A stretch of 64,000 nucleotides of DNA from Chondrosia reniformis (lineage: Eukaryota; Porifera; Demospongiae; Chondrillida; Chondrillidae): positions 7,627,901 to 7,691,900 of the forward strand of contig OX359194.1 in NCBI GenBank assembly GCA_947172415.1, read 5' to 3'. The notes beneath the pieces were generated by a model. That model worked only from the letters and a program-made list of their open reading frames with translations. It was not told where the DNA came from and did not search any database. The translations under genes and the position numbers were made by a program. Positions 34,801 through 54,300 of this stretch are shown here, piece after piece (position 1 is the first letter of the stretch; every line of letters starts with the position of its first letter).

Positions 34801-37800
34801 ACATATGAAACCACAAGTGTTTCAATCATCAAACATTTACACACAAAAGAAGCAGTTGCAATCAATTCAGGTCTGTTGCTTAATTAAAGAACTATAATAA
34901 TATATGATCCTAACTTTTACAAAATAATGTAAATCTTAATTTTTAAAAAGAAAGAGCTTACAAACTTATTACATTTAAGATTAAACAGTCTCACATGCAG
35001 TAGAAACGACCATTCCAAATGTGCTCCAGGGGTCCTTTGATACCTTGAAGAAGCAAGCATCAGAGATGATCTAGTTTGGTACAGTTGTCTGGGTAAGGAA
35101 ACAGCCAAATTCCTCAGTAGTTCCACCATCTCTGTTAGTTGTGTCTGAGAGAAGATAAGAGTCTTCAATGCTCCGTAATCCTCTTGATAAAATTCAGAAT
35201 CATGAATTGATAGAAGGGAGAGGGTAAATAGACTACAGAAAGAGGCCAATTTTGGAATGAACTGCTTCGCCATGTCACCAGAAAGGGAGCATCCATTATT
35301 CACTTGAAGAAAAATTGACTGGATCTCTCTGCCAAAAGTAGAGGAGAAAAGAGATGAATAATTTAAAACACCATTTTCCTACATCCATTCTACAGTAAAA
35401 GGTCTATAGGGAACTAAACCTAGTTGTACGAGGATACAAGAGTCTTCTCTTTATACTCTGCTCCACTGGACCAGACAGCTGGGAATATCACCCTTTATCA
35501 GTGAAGATGAATTACTAATGCGTAGCCTAGGCTACAAGACTCACCCACTAATAACTCTGCTTTTCAATCCAATCACATTCTGCCATATCATTGCAACTAA
35601 ATTGTGGTTCATTGACAGCAGCTGGAAAAGCCTTTGAAGAAATGTAATCCCATAAAAATCTTGGCCACACAATGAAATAGTTGTGGTTTACCTTGATAAA
35701 TGTGGCACTACACCATGGGAATATAGCAGTTGATAACACAAGCCACAAATGTTGCTAATTAGGACCTCACTGCATCTAAAAAATTTATACAGGAGATATA
35801 CCATATAGTAATATCAATTATATTACAGTTAGCATAACAGTTTTAGAAAACTTTACCAAATAAAAAAATATTTATAGATATTAAGCTTCATATGTAGCTG
35901 GTCTGCTGAAGAACATAGCTGACTCACTTGGCCACTCTAAGTCTTTTAGCTATTCTGGTGTCATTGATAGCAGTGATACAGGGGCCGTATTGTGGGTACT
36001 GCTTGTTTCTCATATAGGGTGACTACAGGTGGGCAATAATTAGAACATATATATACATAAAGAGGACATTATGACAGCAGGAGGAAACTGTAAAGGAGCT
36101 TTGTGGAGCTGTGGAGATGGATTGGTGTCAGCTTGTGGGGCAGCGGCTCAGTCATAACTGAAATCTTATGAAATAAGAGAGAACTTGGAGAAGTGGTTTC
36201 AGCTCACCATTTTGTGAGATAGCGTGTATAGGTCATCGATGTCATCATCCTCATCATCAAGTGTCAGATTGTGATGTTTTACCTTTGGTGCAATCTCCTC
36301 CAGAAGAATAGTAATAATGCGGAGATATGTAGACACTTCAGCATCTGATAGGATACCTGGAGATGGAAAATAGACACTGCATGTACCTCAGTTGACTTTT
36401 ACAGATGTGCTAGCTGAGATTGATCCAGAAGAGTCAAACCAACTTATAATCATTATCTCCGCCCTTCCCCTCTCGCTGGCCATGAAGCGAAACTACATAC
36501 ATATCAACCTGACTACATATTTGACTACATATCAACCTGACTATATATTTGACTACATATCAACCTGACTACATATTTGACTACATATCAACCTGACTAC
36601 ATATTTGACTACATATCAACCTGACTACATACGTATTTGACTACATATCAACCTGACTACATATTTGACTACATATCAACCTGACTACATACGTATTTGA
36701 CTACATATCAACCTGACTACATATTTGACTACATATCAACCTGACTACATATTTGACTACATATCAACCTGACTACATATTGGACTACATATCAACCTGA
36801 CTACATATTTGACTACATATCAACCTGACTACATATCTGACTACATTTCTGACTACATATCAGTAACCAGCCCTTGTAAATGTTTACAGCATAATACACT
36901 GATCATCTCTACTGTTACTTACTGAGTGAGTCATCCATCATTGCCAACATAAAGTCTAGCACTTCAATTGTTGCCAAACAGGGTTGATATTCAAATGAGA
37001 ACAGTTCAAGAAAAGTTGCAGGTTTCATGGAATGTTTCAGTATTGGCTTAACCAGAAAGGCAATGTGGTTGGAAGGAGAGGGTGGAATTATAAGCTCTTC
37101 TAAGAAACTTCCTCCAAAGCTATAAATAAGAAATAAGAAAAATAAATCCAAGGCCCAGAAAGGCAGCCAATCAAATACCTTCTGTCAATTTGAAGTGGAT
37201 AAAGAAGTAGATTTATCAGAGCTTTAGCAAGTGGAGTGGGTGGAGTCAACGTAGGCTCGTCAGGATCGGGTACTTGCATCTCCAAGACACTCCTTAACGA
37301 CATGAAGTAGCCTAAAGAGAAAAATATTTTGTTAAATGTGCAGACATACGCAAGCAGGTTACACCCACCCTTATGTAACAGTAATTGAAGGATATTCCTC
37401 ACTGCAGCAGTGGGGTCCTCAAAGGCACTTATGAACATATCTTGCTGTAGATATACTTCAAACATCCGTAAAGGTATAGCAAAAGATTTCTCACCAGTCC
37501 GTGGAAGTAGACTGGTAAAAAAACAAGAGAATGTAAAGCAGTACGGTGTAGTGTTCAGGTGGTAATAATGCACGTCTCACTATATACAGTGTTCCAGAAT
37601 TCTCTTTAATTGATACAACTGAGAAGAAAAGGTTGAAGAACTGGTGATTTCCTGTCTCCTGGACAACCACTTTTGACACACCATTATCTGATAAAGTAAA
37701 TATATTCATGACATCATGAGGTCAGGAATCAATAAGTATCATGTGAGTATTGATAGATGTGAATAGGAGTGATGCATATGAAGGAGAATCAATTGAAATG

Positions 37801-38979
37801 GAGGATCATGGGGAAAGAGTTGTAGTTGAGAAAGAGTTGTTGAGTACGTGGACATTGTATAGACTTAGTAGTACGTGGACATTGTATAGACTTAGTAGTA
37901 CGTGGCAGTGGTTCAGTGGAGAAAGAAGGAAAAGTAGGCATGAAAGTTGCATCCTAATCCAAAGACCCATAGGCCTAAGCCATGAGTCTTAGAATATAGT
38001 GATTGACGTACCAGATAGTCTACATCCAGAGGAAAACTGTAGAAAGCGAGCAGCTTGAAGGTGATGTGGTGGAGGTGCTCTATGGAGCAGGATCCCAACA
38101 GCCGCACCTCCTCCTGGAAGGTGTGACGCAAACTGGCGTGCTGCAGCAAATGGAGGTACAGGAGAGACACTCACAAGTAGTGGTTGACATGACAACATAT
38201 AACTGTCATTATACAAGTAGCCTCAAAAATAACAGTTGCACTTTACACATAAAGCACCACTTTCAAACAACACTGTACAGAAATGCACCTGAATGAGGCT
38301 ACAAAGTGGACTACCAATAGCATATGTACCCAATTCAGGGTTTCTTTCAGGGGCGATAGAGGGGCAATTCCCCCCCCCCCCCTGAAAATGACAAATGTTA
38401 TATGCTATATACGTATATGCTAGAATGAATATTGGTGCACTACATTTTTGCCCCCCTTCATTTCTATTATCATCATTTTGCCCCCCTTGCTAAATACTCT
38501 GAAAGAAACACTGCAACTGAATGCATATGATAGTTAAATTCACTTAGTCAATGCTCTATTTGAGCTGCTTGTCTGGTATAGCCAGCCCATGCCATACTCT
38601 CCACCTGTATGTAGGCTAATTGTACTTACTATGGATTTCCTGACCCGGTAGCTCCTATATACTGCCTGTATCCTAGTTGCAGCATTTAGCTGTCGCCTGT
38701 GGCTCTAAAGAGATGGGACAACAATGTATACAGGCGAACCTGGTAAAGGAATGTACAATTAGTAGAATAATGTATTACGTCCTTCTTAGTATACCTCTCT
38801 CTGGTGCCTCTCCTGGCGAACATGTTCTAAAAGTGGACCCGTTTGCACCTATAAACAACAGAATGACATTTGTGGAATTGATTCAACACTCAAGTTTCTA
38901 CCTCACTAACAGTTTTATTGATTCCGCCAAGGGACACGACTGGTTTCTTCTTGTAACTGCCATCGAACAAAGGAATCAT
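31897..38979 (-). CDS. UBE3C: UBE3C-type HECT E3 ubiquitin ligase
   Basis: Proteasome-associated HECT ligase that extends ubiquitin chains. The start [19 protein letters not shown] (ATG 38977-38979) matches the UBE3C N-terminus. It is followed by the charged [13 protein letters not shown] and an IQ motif, [17 protein letters not shown] (near 38640-38700). Helical middle exons lie between 34500 and 38170, for example [10 protein letters not shown] and [13 protein letters not shown]. The HECT domain includes [18 protein letters not shown] (near 34050), [36 protein letters not shown] (33597-33723), [38 protein letters not shown] (near 32580), [14 protein letters not shown] (32240-32290) and the catalytic Cys in [17 protein letters not shown]. 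It ends SSNAGFELS with TAA at 31897-31899. The C-terminus fits UBE3C better than UBE3B. Two introns carry minisatellites and one a MITE-like element. Confidence 0.93.
33300..33580 (-). repeat. 22-bp minisatellite in UBE3C intron
   Basis: About 12 units of GAGAATGAGAGGGTGTGGCAAT (22 bp; for example 33365 to 33387), purine-rich on the + strand. On the gene strand it begins within about 15-20 bp of the 5' splice site after DPELYR. Confidence 0.85.
35378..35475 (+). repeat. Dispersed ~110-bp repeat, copy 3
   Basis: In a UBE3C intron. It has TCTACAGTAAAAGG, TCTATAGGGAACTAAACCTA and GAGGATACAAGAGTCTTCTC, colinear with copies 1 and 2. Confidence 0.7.
36490..36862 (+). repeat. 28-bp minisatellite in UBE3C intron
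   Basis: Units of GACTACATATCAACCTGACT plus ACATATTT, with some ACATACGTATTT variants, repeated about 12 times. Confidence 0.85.
38336..38513. mobile_element. MITE-like element with CAGGG/CACTG ends
   Basis: The left end CAGGGTTTCTTTCAGGG and right end CTCTGAAAGAAACACTG are inverted copies with two mismatches over 17 bp. The interior has C-runs and no ORF. The CAG-type ends recall hAT-derived MITEs. I could not find a clear 8-bp target duplication, so the class is tentative. It lies in a UBE3C intron. Confidence 0.55.
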
Positions 38980-39143
38980 CTCTCCTTTGGGTGTGTCAAC
39001 ATAACGTACATGTAGTCAACTTTCACTTGTCTTGTTCTACCATCTACGGTTATATACACACACGATTTACAAGTCAGCGAATAGTGACCCAATTACGTAA
39101 TGTCCAGCCGAGTTAGGGGATTTCCAGCTTATTCTAGCTAAAG
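38980..39143. promoter_or_regulatory. 164-bp divergent gap UBE3C / TTLL1
   Basis: The two start codons face away from each other across 164 bp, so a shared bidirectional promoter is likely. No TATA box is obvious. Confidence 0.55.
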
Positions 39144-44908
<5,765 letters not shown>

Positions 44909-45358
44909 AAATTAATGTATATTTAATAAATAAAAATTATAATAATAATAATATATTGTTTGTCAAACCTGAGTCTCTTAAGGCATATAAGAGACCACTA
45001 TTTTGAATTTAATTGTCCTGCTATATATATATGTAAATTCTGTACTTATTCTGTCCTCCTATATAATAGGTCAAAGGTCATCAGGCGTTCAGGTGATCTA
45101 AGCAATGAATGTGATTTATTGCTGGGTGGCCTTGACATTCCGATGTCATATGACCTTATTATAACACCTTAAAACATGGCAGTTGTAGTTGATTCGCGAA
45201 ACCGTAGTTCATACGAACAGACTGTGCATCTAAATTAGTGAAAAGGGTATCAAAGTTGTTATAGTTTTAATAAGCTTGATAGTTGCGCTTCGGATCTGAG
45301 GTTCTGAGAAGAAGGAGTTTGTAAATCAAGTGATCACTCTGGTTTTGGGGTGTATATA
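44909..45358. other. Spacer TTLL1 / MAST
   Basis: AT-rich 450-bp gap with TTLL1 poly(A) signals at the left and the presumed MAST promoter at the right. No gene seen. Confidence 0.5.
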
Positions 45359-48300
45359 ATGGAATACAACAATGGTATACAAGGATTACAGTTTGAATAT
45401 TCAGACGACGAACAAGAGGTAAACGTTGTTCTAATAACTATAGTTAAGAAATACCGTATCAATTAGCCTCTTTACCGTAGTATAATAATATTCTAAACTG
45501 CCCATTATATGGATCGTTGGATGGAAGACTTTGACGGAATGGTTTAAATTCTGTAATTTCATATGAAGGTATTTTTATGAGGAATGTGTGAGGAATTGGG
45601 TGTCATTAACGCTGCGATCGTATCCATATGTTGTTTTTTGGGGCGATATGGTCACACCGCTAGAGTGCTAAAGTAAACCGGATCATCACGATATGAATGG
45701 TTTCACATACTTTACAAGTCCTCCCACCATAAATATCTTAGTAAACACAGTCGCCTCGATAAATATGCAGTTCTAACTGTCTACCTAGTATACTTGAGAA
45801 ACAAGTAGAATTGAGTGACGACTAGACAGCGACAGCGGACAGTTTGTGAAGTCAATAAATGTGTTCCTTTAAGAGGAAGACCTCTTGTCCTATTCATCAG
45901 AGAAGTGTGTCGGCTTCAATCATCTCAGAGGAGTACCTCTATGTAGAGCAGCCTTATAAAGTTAGTCGAGTTCAAGTCACTAAAACCATCGCTAGTAAAG
46001 ATGGCAGACTCGTACGTACCTCAGACAATGGCTATTACGTATAAACCTCAAGTAGCAGGGAGAGCCTATCATATAATCTTTTCCTAAAGGTGGTTAACCA
46101 GGATGAGCACAGTTTAGCACTGAAAACAGGTAACCTGTGACAGTTTTTACAGGGGAGCACAATTGTTAGAGTTTATGTGCCTGTATTTGGGCATATCATG
46201 ACGGTGTGGACACTTGGAAAGACAGCACCCATTTGCACCTGAAATGTGATAATAGACTCCCATTAGAGGAGTGTTTCTCCTGTAAGCCTTTAAGGGCATC
46301 CTGGCTCACCCCATCATATGTGGGTTCAGTTTCTGTCTGGATAGCCATTAAAAGGACTAGATTGCAGTTTCTTATTTAATTTAGACTGGGTCTTCAAATT
46401 GGATTATAAGCTGGTGGTTTTCTAAATTTAATCAGACTTACAGTTGTGTACCTGTATTTTATACAAAATTGGAATTTAATTGGAGTTACTGCCCCATCAT
46501 GTAGTTATTGGTTCTAGCTAACCATCTCTCCACTAAATCTTGTGAATGTGTCCTGTATGTTTCAGCAAAGCTATATAATTTGGTGAATCTTTTGAAGTGT
46601 TGTTAATGTAATTTCATGTCAACACATGCTTACAGACATGTTAATCCTCTTTGGTGTAATTATAAAAATCTATTTGTTAACCAGTATGAACTAGCCTGGT
46701 GATGAGTGTGTATTTATCACTTTCCTATCAACAAAGAATAATATGTATATGATTCCTCATTTTAGGTGTTTTAAAATATATCCTTTCTTTGAGATGGTGT
46801 CACTGTTGTGTTAATGATATTCATTATGCCCCCATGACTGCCTTTGGCTGCTGTTTTATCTTATGTCAACATTTGGGTTAGGTATGAAGTAAGTACAAAG
46901 TATAACTTGTCCTCCTCAGCTATGTAGTCGGTAGATAAGAATAATCACTTTATGCTATGCTAGTCAAGTATACATTGTCATCTCTACATGTCAAATGTGT
47001 GTACAAGTAATACCATTAATCGAAGAATGTCAAAATCTTGTACCTTTATTCTTCAGTGTCGCTCTGTGAAGGTGTGTATGCAAGTGTAGATGTTCCTTGT
47101 TGCATGGTGGGTTTGTTTAGAATATGTAGTAATAGAGAGACCTTTGTATTAGTGAATAGACCTCATTTGAGGTAAAGAAGAAGGAATCTCGCTAAATAGG
47201 CTAGTGTCACTCTGAATGCACAATCTGCTCAATGTTTCCATTGGTGACAGAATTTTGATGGAAATTTGAGTAATGTCACAGAGTGTATGGTAGCCAATTG
47301 AATAGGAATGAGGTGCTGATCTCCATCTATCAGGAGGTGGCAATAGTACATCACCGCCAAACACTAAGTTAAAATGTCGGCATCCTCTGCTGGGAGGACA
47401 CCACCACTGCCAAGTCCTCTCCCTCCCTCCCCCAGGTTGTAGCTTCCCTCCCTCCCCCAGGTTGTAGCTTCCCCCTCCCCCAGGTTGTAGCTTCCCCCCC
47501 TCCCACAGGTTGTAGCTTCCCCCCTCCCACAGGTTGTAGCTTCCCCCTCCCCCAGGTTGTAGCTTCCCCCCCTCCCACAGGTTGTAGCTTCCCCCCTCCC
47601 ACAGGTTGTAGCTTCCCCCTCCCCCAGGTTGTAGCTTCCCCCCCTCCCACAGGTTGTAGCTTCCCCCCTCCCACAGGTTGTAGCTTCCCCCTCCCCCAGG
47701 TTGTAGCTTCCCCCTCCCCCAGGTTGTAGCTTCCCCCCCTCCCACAGGTTGTAGCTTCCCCCCCTCCCACAGGTTGTAGCTTCCCCCCTCCCCCAGGTTG
47801 TAGCTTCCCCCCTCCCCCAGGTTGTAGCTTCCCCCTCCCCCAGGTTGTAGCTTCCCCCCCTCCCCCAGGTTGTAGCTTCCCCCCTCCCCCAGGTTGTAGC
47901 TTCCCCCCTCCCCCAGGTTGTAGCTTCCCCCCTCCCCCAGGTTGTAGCTTCCCCCTCCCCCAGGTTGTAGCTTCCCCCCTCCCCCAGGTTGTAGCTTCCC
48001 TCCCTCCCCCAGGTTGTAGCTTCCCCCCTCCCCCAGGTTGTAGCTTCCCCCCTCCCCCAGGTTGTAGCTTCCCCCTCCCCCAGGTTGTAGCTTCCCCCCT
48101 CCCCCAGGTTGTAGCTTCCCCCCTCCCCCAGGTTGTAGCTTCCCCCCTCCCCCAGGTTGTAGCTTCCCCCCTCCCCCAGGTTGTAGCTTCCCCCTCCCAC
48201 AGGTGTGTATGTAGTGTAGCTTCCCCTCCCCCTCCCACAGGTGTGTATGTAGTGTAGCTTCCCCCTCCCCCTCCCCCAGGTTGTAGCTTCCCCCTCCCCC

Positions 48301-51300
48301 TCCCACAGGTGTGTATGTAGTGTAGCTTCCCCCTCCCCCTCCCACAGGTGTGTATGTAGTGTAGCTTCCCCCTCCCCCTCCCACAGGTGTGTATGTAGTG
48401 TAGCTTCCCCCCCTCCCACAGGTGTGTATGTAGTGTAGCTTCCCCTCCCCCTCTCCACAGGTGTGTAGCTATACTTTAAAAATTAGTAATGCTTTAGTTT
48501 CATTAAAACATGGTCATATTGCTCTAAATTTTCAAAGAATGTAGTAAGCTTTACACTTTTACTTTTAATTTATGTTGTCTGTTTTTACATAACTTGTAAT
48601 TGTGTTGTTTTGAGTTACCATTTTGTACATTCCTCATTTGAATATACTATTAGATTCCTAATCTGTTATTAATTAATGACTTAAAGTGACAAATATATTT
48701 AACATATGCACATAAATGTGATCTCAAGAACATTATCAACCATGGTATCATCAGATTGATAAATTGATGGCATACTTCCTAAAGTGTATCATACAACACT
48801 GTATAAATAATCAAAGTGATAATTGGTTTATACATTTTTACAACACTTGTCTGTGTAACTTTGATATCTTTGATGTAGATATGATATTAGATGGTGGCTT
48901 TAGAACGCTAACCAAATGTTGTCGAATTGAGCATTGCTGGTCATGTTTTATATTAACAACCTTTGTACTAAATGGTTTGAATTTCTTTTTTAAAGTTGTC
49001 AGCAATTATTATTACATGGTTTTATAGAGAAGAGATGTCTTGTTTGAGTTAAAAATGGTGTCACCTGTGGTCAATAGCGGTTCACAGGATTTTACGTATG
49101 TTCTGTGGTAGTAGGCAATTTCGCTAGAAGATGTGCTGTTTGGATGATTTCTGTTTGTCATCGGTTCATGTCTGCGGGCAGGAAGTAGAGGATAAAAAAC
49201 CAGCCTACCCCTGTACTGTACATAATTCCTATACAAGATATACTGCCATAATCGTCTCCTGTCACTTCTCCGAAGACAATTAACATATTCAAAGTCCTGC
49301 AAGTCAATGTATTAGTACGAACATACTTGTTAGAAGCCTTCTTAGAAATTGATTGTATCAAAGCAGTGTTTCATGGAAAGTACACATGTATTATGAAAAT
49401 GCAATATATCTAAATCATATCCTTCAAACTCAGGAAATCTATCAAATCTTATCTGTCAATTATTTCATCATAAAGTGGAATCTTATCAAAATCACTTAAA
49501 GTATGCTTTTAATATAGTCTGCAATTTTGCCAGCCAAATCAAAGGTTGTAATCAAAGCATCACTATCCATTATCCAATATGGTTAATGAGATAAGAATTT
49601 TCTATTTCTTCCAAATTCACTATAATGAGATGCCAATGTACCATTATGGTGGTATTGCTATACTAGTGGTGTCCACAACTCTTGAGCTGATTTGATGTGT
49701 AGATATACTACATACATACATATGTATATAATTGTTGCTATATTAGTGTCTTTACCTTATTTGGTATGATTAGTTGAATGGTTACTAGCTATTGTTGAAA
49801 TTCCTGTGGTCAGAGAGTTGTTGGGTCATCTTTAGACTGCCAGCCCTTTTTCTAACAATCCCATTTTGTATTTCAGTTTTTGTTCCATGGCATATTTCTA
49901 CATTTGGAACACCCCTTTCATAAGAAACTTTCAAAACTATGAAAAGCATGTTCCTTTTTGAAACCATAACAACCCTCTTCAAAAACAAGTTGTGGATTGC
50001 TATACGTATATAATAGCTAAGTACAGAGTGCCTTACGTATGTCAACTAAGTTTTCAGATCAAATGTCTAACTGGATTAGAATCCTTAAAGTTGGTTACCC
50101 ATTAGCAATTTGTATCTGTAATTATGTGATTATATTCAAGCCTACTGAGAACTGTAGAGAGATGCATGTATGCAGAGGAAGAGAGTAGAAGGAGAAAACT
50201 CTTATATCCTCCTCCAAAGCTCTCACTAGGTTTAATTCCCTATAGGCCTTTATTCTGAAGTAGATGTACGTAGCATGTAAGAAAATGGTGTATTAGATTA
50301 TTCATGTTCAAAATCAAGGCTTACTACCTGTCCATTCCTGTAGGGTGATGCGAAATTGGATCTCACCAAAACACTTCCTCCTAATTTTGTCTTTTCTGCT
50401 GACATGAACAAAGTACCAGGTCACCAACATAGCTTCAGTTCGTGTGGCGTCCCTACTGATGACATTAGGAACCATCCCATAGCAGAATCTAACCTGTATC
50501 GGTTGACAATGGGTCTCGGTCGATCTGATCCATCTCTCCTAGCTCAGGTGAGAAAGGGAAGAGGCTAGAATTGTTAAACTTGTGAAATTCAATCTCTCTT
50601 TACTCATTTGTGTCTTGTCTTCAAATGGAGACACAGACACTCAATACAGCTGTGTACTGCTTGTTTTGATGTAATACAAGTATCATTAGTAGAATGTACA
50701 TTTAGTATACACCTTTTGTATATGTCTTCAGATTTGATAAGTGATTTTGTTTATATTTCCTTTTTAATCAGTCCACAGAGAATGTTTCAGTCCCTGAGGA
50801 GCACCATCAGTACCATAGCAGGTTAGCACCCTTCTCCCTCAACCTGTTATATGCAATGCTCTACATACGTAGTAAAATATTTAATTAACTAATTATAATA
50901 ATAATAGTTTTAATAATAGTTAGAGTCTTCACGCACTTACATAGGTCCATACGTATTTAATAAAGATGTCTACTAGTATAGAATACGTACATACATACTA
51001 CTATTGAGTGTATAAACGTGTACATATGTATATTAACACGACTGCGATTTAATGTCTGTGTTTCGATGACTCATTTGCCACCTCTAAGTTTTAGTAACTA
51101 CATAGTTATTAAACCGATCTCATTTTGTATGGAATATGTTATGTCATATGCTATCACTTTATACCCTGTCCTCCTCTGAAGCATACATCTAAGTATGTAC
51201 GTACATACTTGAGTCCATACGTACACACTACACAGACATGTACGTGCTAATTGAAGTGATAATCAAACCACAAGTAATTATAATTATCCTCCCATGTCAT

Positions 51301-54300
51301 AAGGAGGATACGTATGTACATATATACAGGCATGTGTACTTCAATTGACATGACTATTAGAATTCCAGTGACGTTTATAATTGTGATATAGAAATGGATC
51401 GCCAAAGGCTTTATATGCCGCCACCTTGAGAGGTGTGGCACTGAAAGTGCTGACATTCCATAAAGGAATTTGGATCATTTGTTTGTGCACACTGATCGTC
51501 TTAGGAATGTTGTCAGCATGATTTACTGATAGTACTGGATAAATGGTTGAAATATTAGCCAGTTGGTGTGATTGCCATGCCATAGTTGTTTACTGCTCCA
51601 CCGGTGTGACTCACAGGCAGTGCATGCACGTTTATAATGATAAATGAAGTGTTTGGTGAATTGCGAGCATGCCTGCATCAGTGAAGCAGCTACAGGGTTT
51701 GTGCTAGAATGTAATAAAGTGGCTGTGTATCAATGAGGAAATGTCCTACTCTGCTCACACCCACCTTATGGCATCCACAACATGCATTTTTACCTTTTAA
51801 TAGCTGAAATCATCACATTTTTGCTTTGTTCACCAGCGCCATGCATTTCCAATTAATACATAATCCCTCTTTGAAGAATTCATACTGCATGAACTCAGTG
51901 TCTTTCATACTATTTGTATAGATACAATGGGAAAAAGTAATGGTTATTTTAGAGGCTATAGAGGATTGACACAAATGTATTCCTTCTCCTTCTGTTTATT
52001 ACATACCTACGTATGTTCAATGATATCTCTCTTATGTTCACTTGCAGGAAAAGCCCGACTAGAGCCCTCAGTTTCAATCATAGAAAAAGGAGTGCAATTG
52101 CAGGGTCTCCCTCAATTCAGAGGCTGTCACTGGCAAACCCTATTGGCTCATCATGTAAGTCTGAATGTCAATCTAGCAGCTTTGAATAGGAGCATGTTTT
52201 ACAATGGTTACATTATTAGAAATGTTTCAAATTACAAGAAAATCTACTTATGTACTTACGTATGTGTACACTTGAACAATTTAAATACCATTTCCTGGAC
52301 CTACAACTAACTTAAATATGAGACAAGGAAATGCATGAATAAATAGTATTCCTAGTCTTATGACTTAGGCTACAGAACTTTGAATGAGGATACAGTTGTC
52401 CTTCTTTCCCTGCTGGGCCTGTCACACTGAATTTGGTTCTAACTTGAAATGCATACCATTACTATGTTAGGCCCAGGGGAACTCTTACAGCATGACAAGC
52501 CATGTGTGTGTGTACGTATATACATGATGTACATACGTAATGTGAGGATGTACGTACACATATTGTATAATATAGGGAGCAGTCCACGTAACTCACCAGG
52601 TCTGGGGCACCAGTTTGGAGACTCAAGATATTGCATGAGGTACGTAGGTTGTACTATATACATAGCTGTACATTTGGTTGCCACGGAGATTTGTGGTGGT
52701 GTACAGCAATGTCTGTATATCCATTCAATACTTCCGCAACCCTTGATATGTAGACCTGAATATGACCGTGGAAGAAGATTTTCAATTAATTCTGTCACCT
52801 CTGGCTATCATACTGAAAATACTGGTTCACCCTCTGACACTATATCTGTAAGTTTACTATATTTCTAAGTTAAACTCTATTTCTGTAAGTTTGTTACACG
52901 TATCTGTAAGTTTGTTATACGTATCTGTAAGTTTGTTATACGTATCTGTAAGTTTGTTACTTCAATATGTAAGTTGGCTATATCTGTGCACAAGTTTCTA
53001 TGTGGAACTCTTGTGATGGCGAGATGTGTTTATTTGTACATCCAGAGTGCTAGTTAGTTATCTCATTCCCAGTCATATTGATAATGTTTCTGTGGTTAGA
53101 TATTGATAAAATTTCTGTGGTTAGAAGTGAACTGTTACCTCATGCATTTAGTAGCTGATGGTATAGTCCACACAGCTCGCTCACTTAGGTAGCTGATATT
53201 CCTTAATGGTGCCCCCTGTATTAAGTTGGAGCCTAACCTAATTTGACTATAAGAATGTCCTTGTTACCGCAAGTTGTTTAGTTTGACACTTCAACAATGG
53301 CCAATAGCTACTTACTATTTCTCTGATATCTGACAAGCATTGCTCATGAGAATGATATTGTGTTATTGAGTGGTTCCTATTACTGTAGAACACCAATTTT
53401 TAATACTTTGATTAGATCTGATATATTATATGCATGAAAAGTATTTCCATACCTACACAACTATGAATGTGTATGTGTGTCATTGTCATATACATAAACA
53501 GCTGTGTCAAGATACATAAGTATTGGGTTTCTGTATCTTTACCTTGTCCATGCCTACTTTCCTTTCTCTACTATTCTTTTAGAGCTTCTCTCCCATCCTC
53601 ACCTCCTCCATCCTCATCTCTCCCATCCTCACCTCTCCCATCCTCACCTCTCCCATCCTCACCTCTCCCATCCTCACCTCTCCCATCCTTACCTCTCCCA
53701 TCCTCACCTCACCCATCCTCACCTCACCCATCCTCACCTCACCCATCCTCACCTCTCCCATCCTCACCTCACCCATCCTCACCTCACCCATCCTCACCTC
53801 TCCCATCCTCACCTCTCCCATCCTCACCTCTCCCATCCTCACCTCACCCATCCTCACCTCCCCCATCCTCACCTCCCCCATCCTCACCTCTCCCATCCTC
53901 ACCTCTCCCATCCTCACCTCTCCCATCCTCACCTCACCCATCCTCACCTCACCCATCCTCACCTCACCCATCCTCACCTCTCCCATCCTCACCTCTCCCA
54001 TCCTCACCTCATCCATCCTCACCTCACCCATCCTGCATTATTATCTATTCACATGATAACATAATTAGGAACTACTTGTACAAACCAGCCACAACAGTTA
54101 TAAAACATAATTTCATGCTTTCAGTTGTACATGTTGGTTAGTGTTTGATTATCATTTCCTGTTCTCATTGTTGTTGCAGTCATTTGGATCCTATGGAGAC
54201 CTTCACCAGGTAAGCCAAAACACCATCTAGATATGGTTGACATGCGTACAAGGGGAAATGTACCTACCTGTGTGTGTACATACGTCCATGCACAACCTTA

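Noticed and set aside
47149..48458. Gly-rich minus-strand ORFs of up to 411 codons
   Set aside because: Direct translation of the polypyrimidine minisatellite in MAST intron 1, open in all three frames; no independent domain or splice evidence.
53467..54141. Ser/Pro- and His-rich ORFs and MGEVR-repeat ORF
   Set aside because: Products of the 15-bp minisatellite inside a MAST intron.
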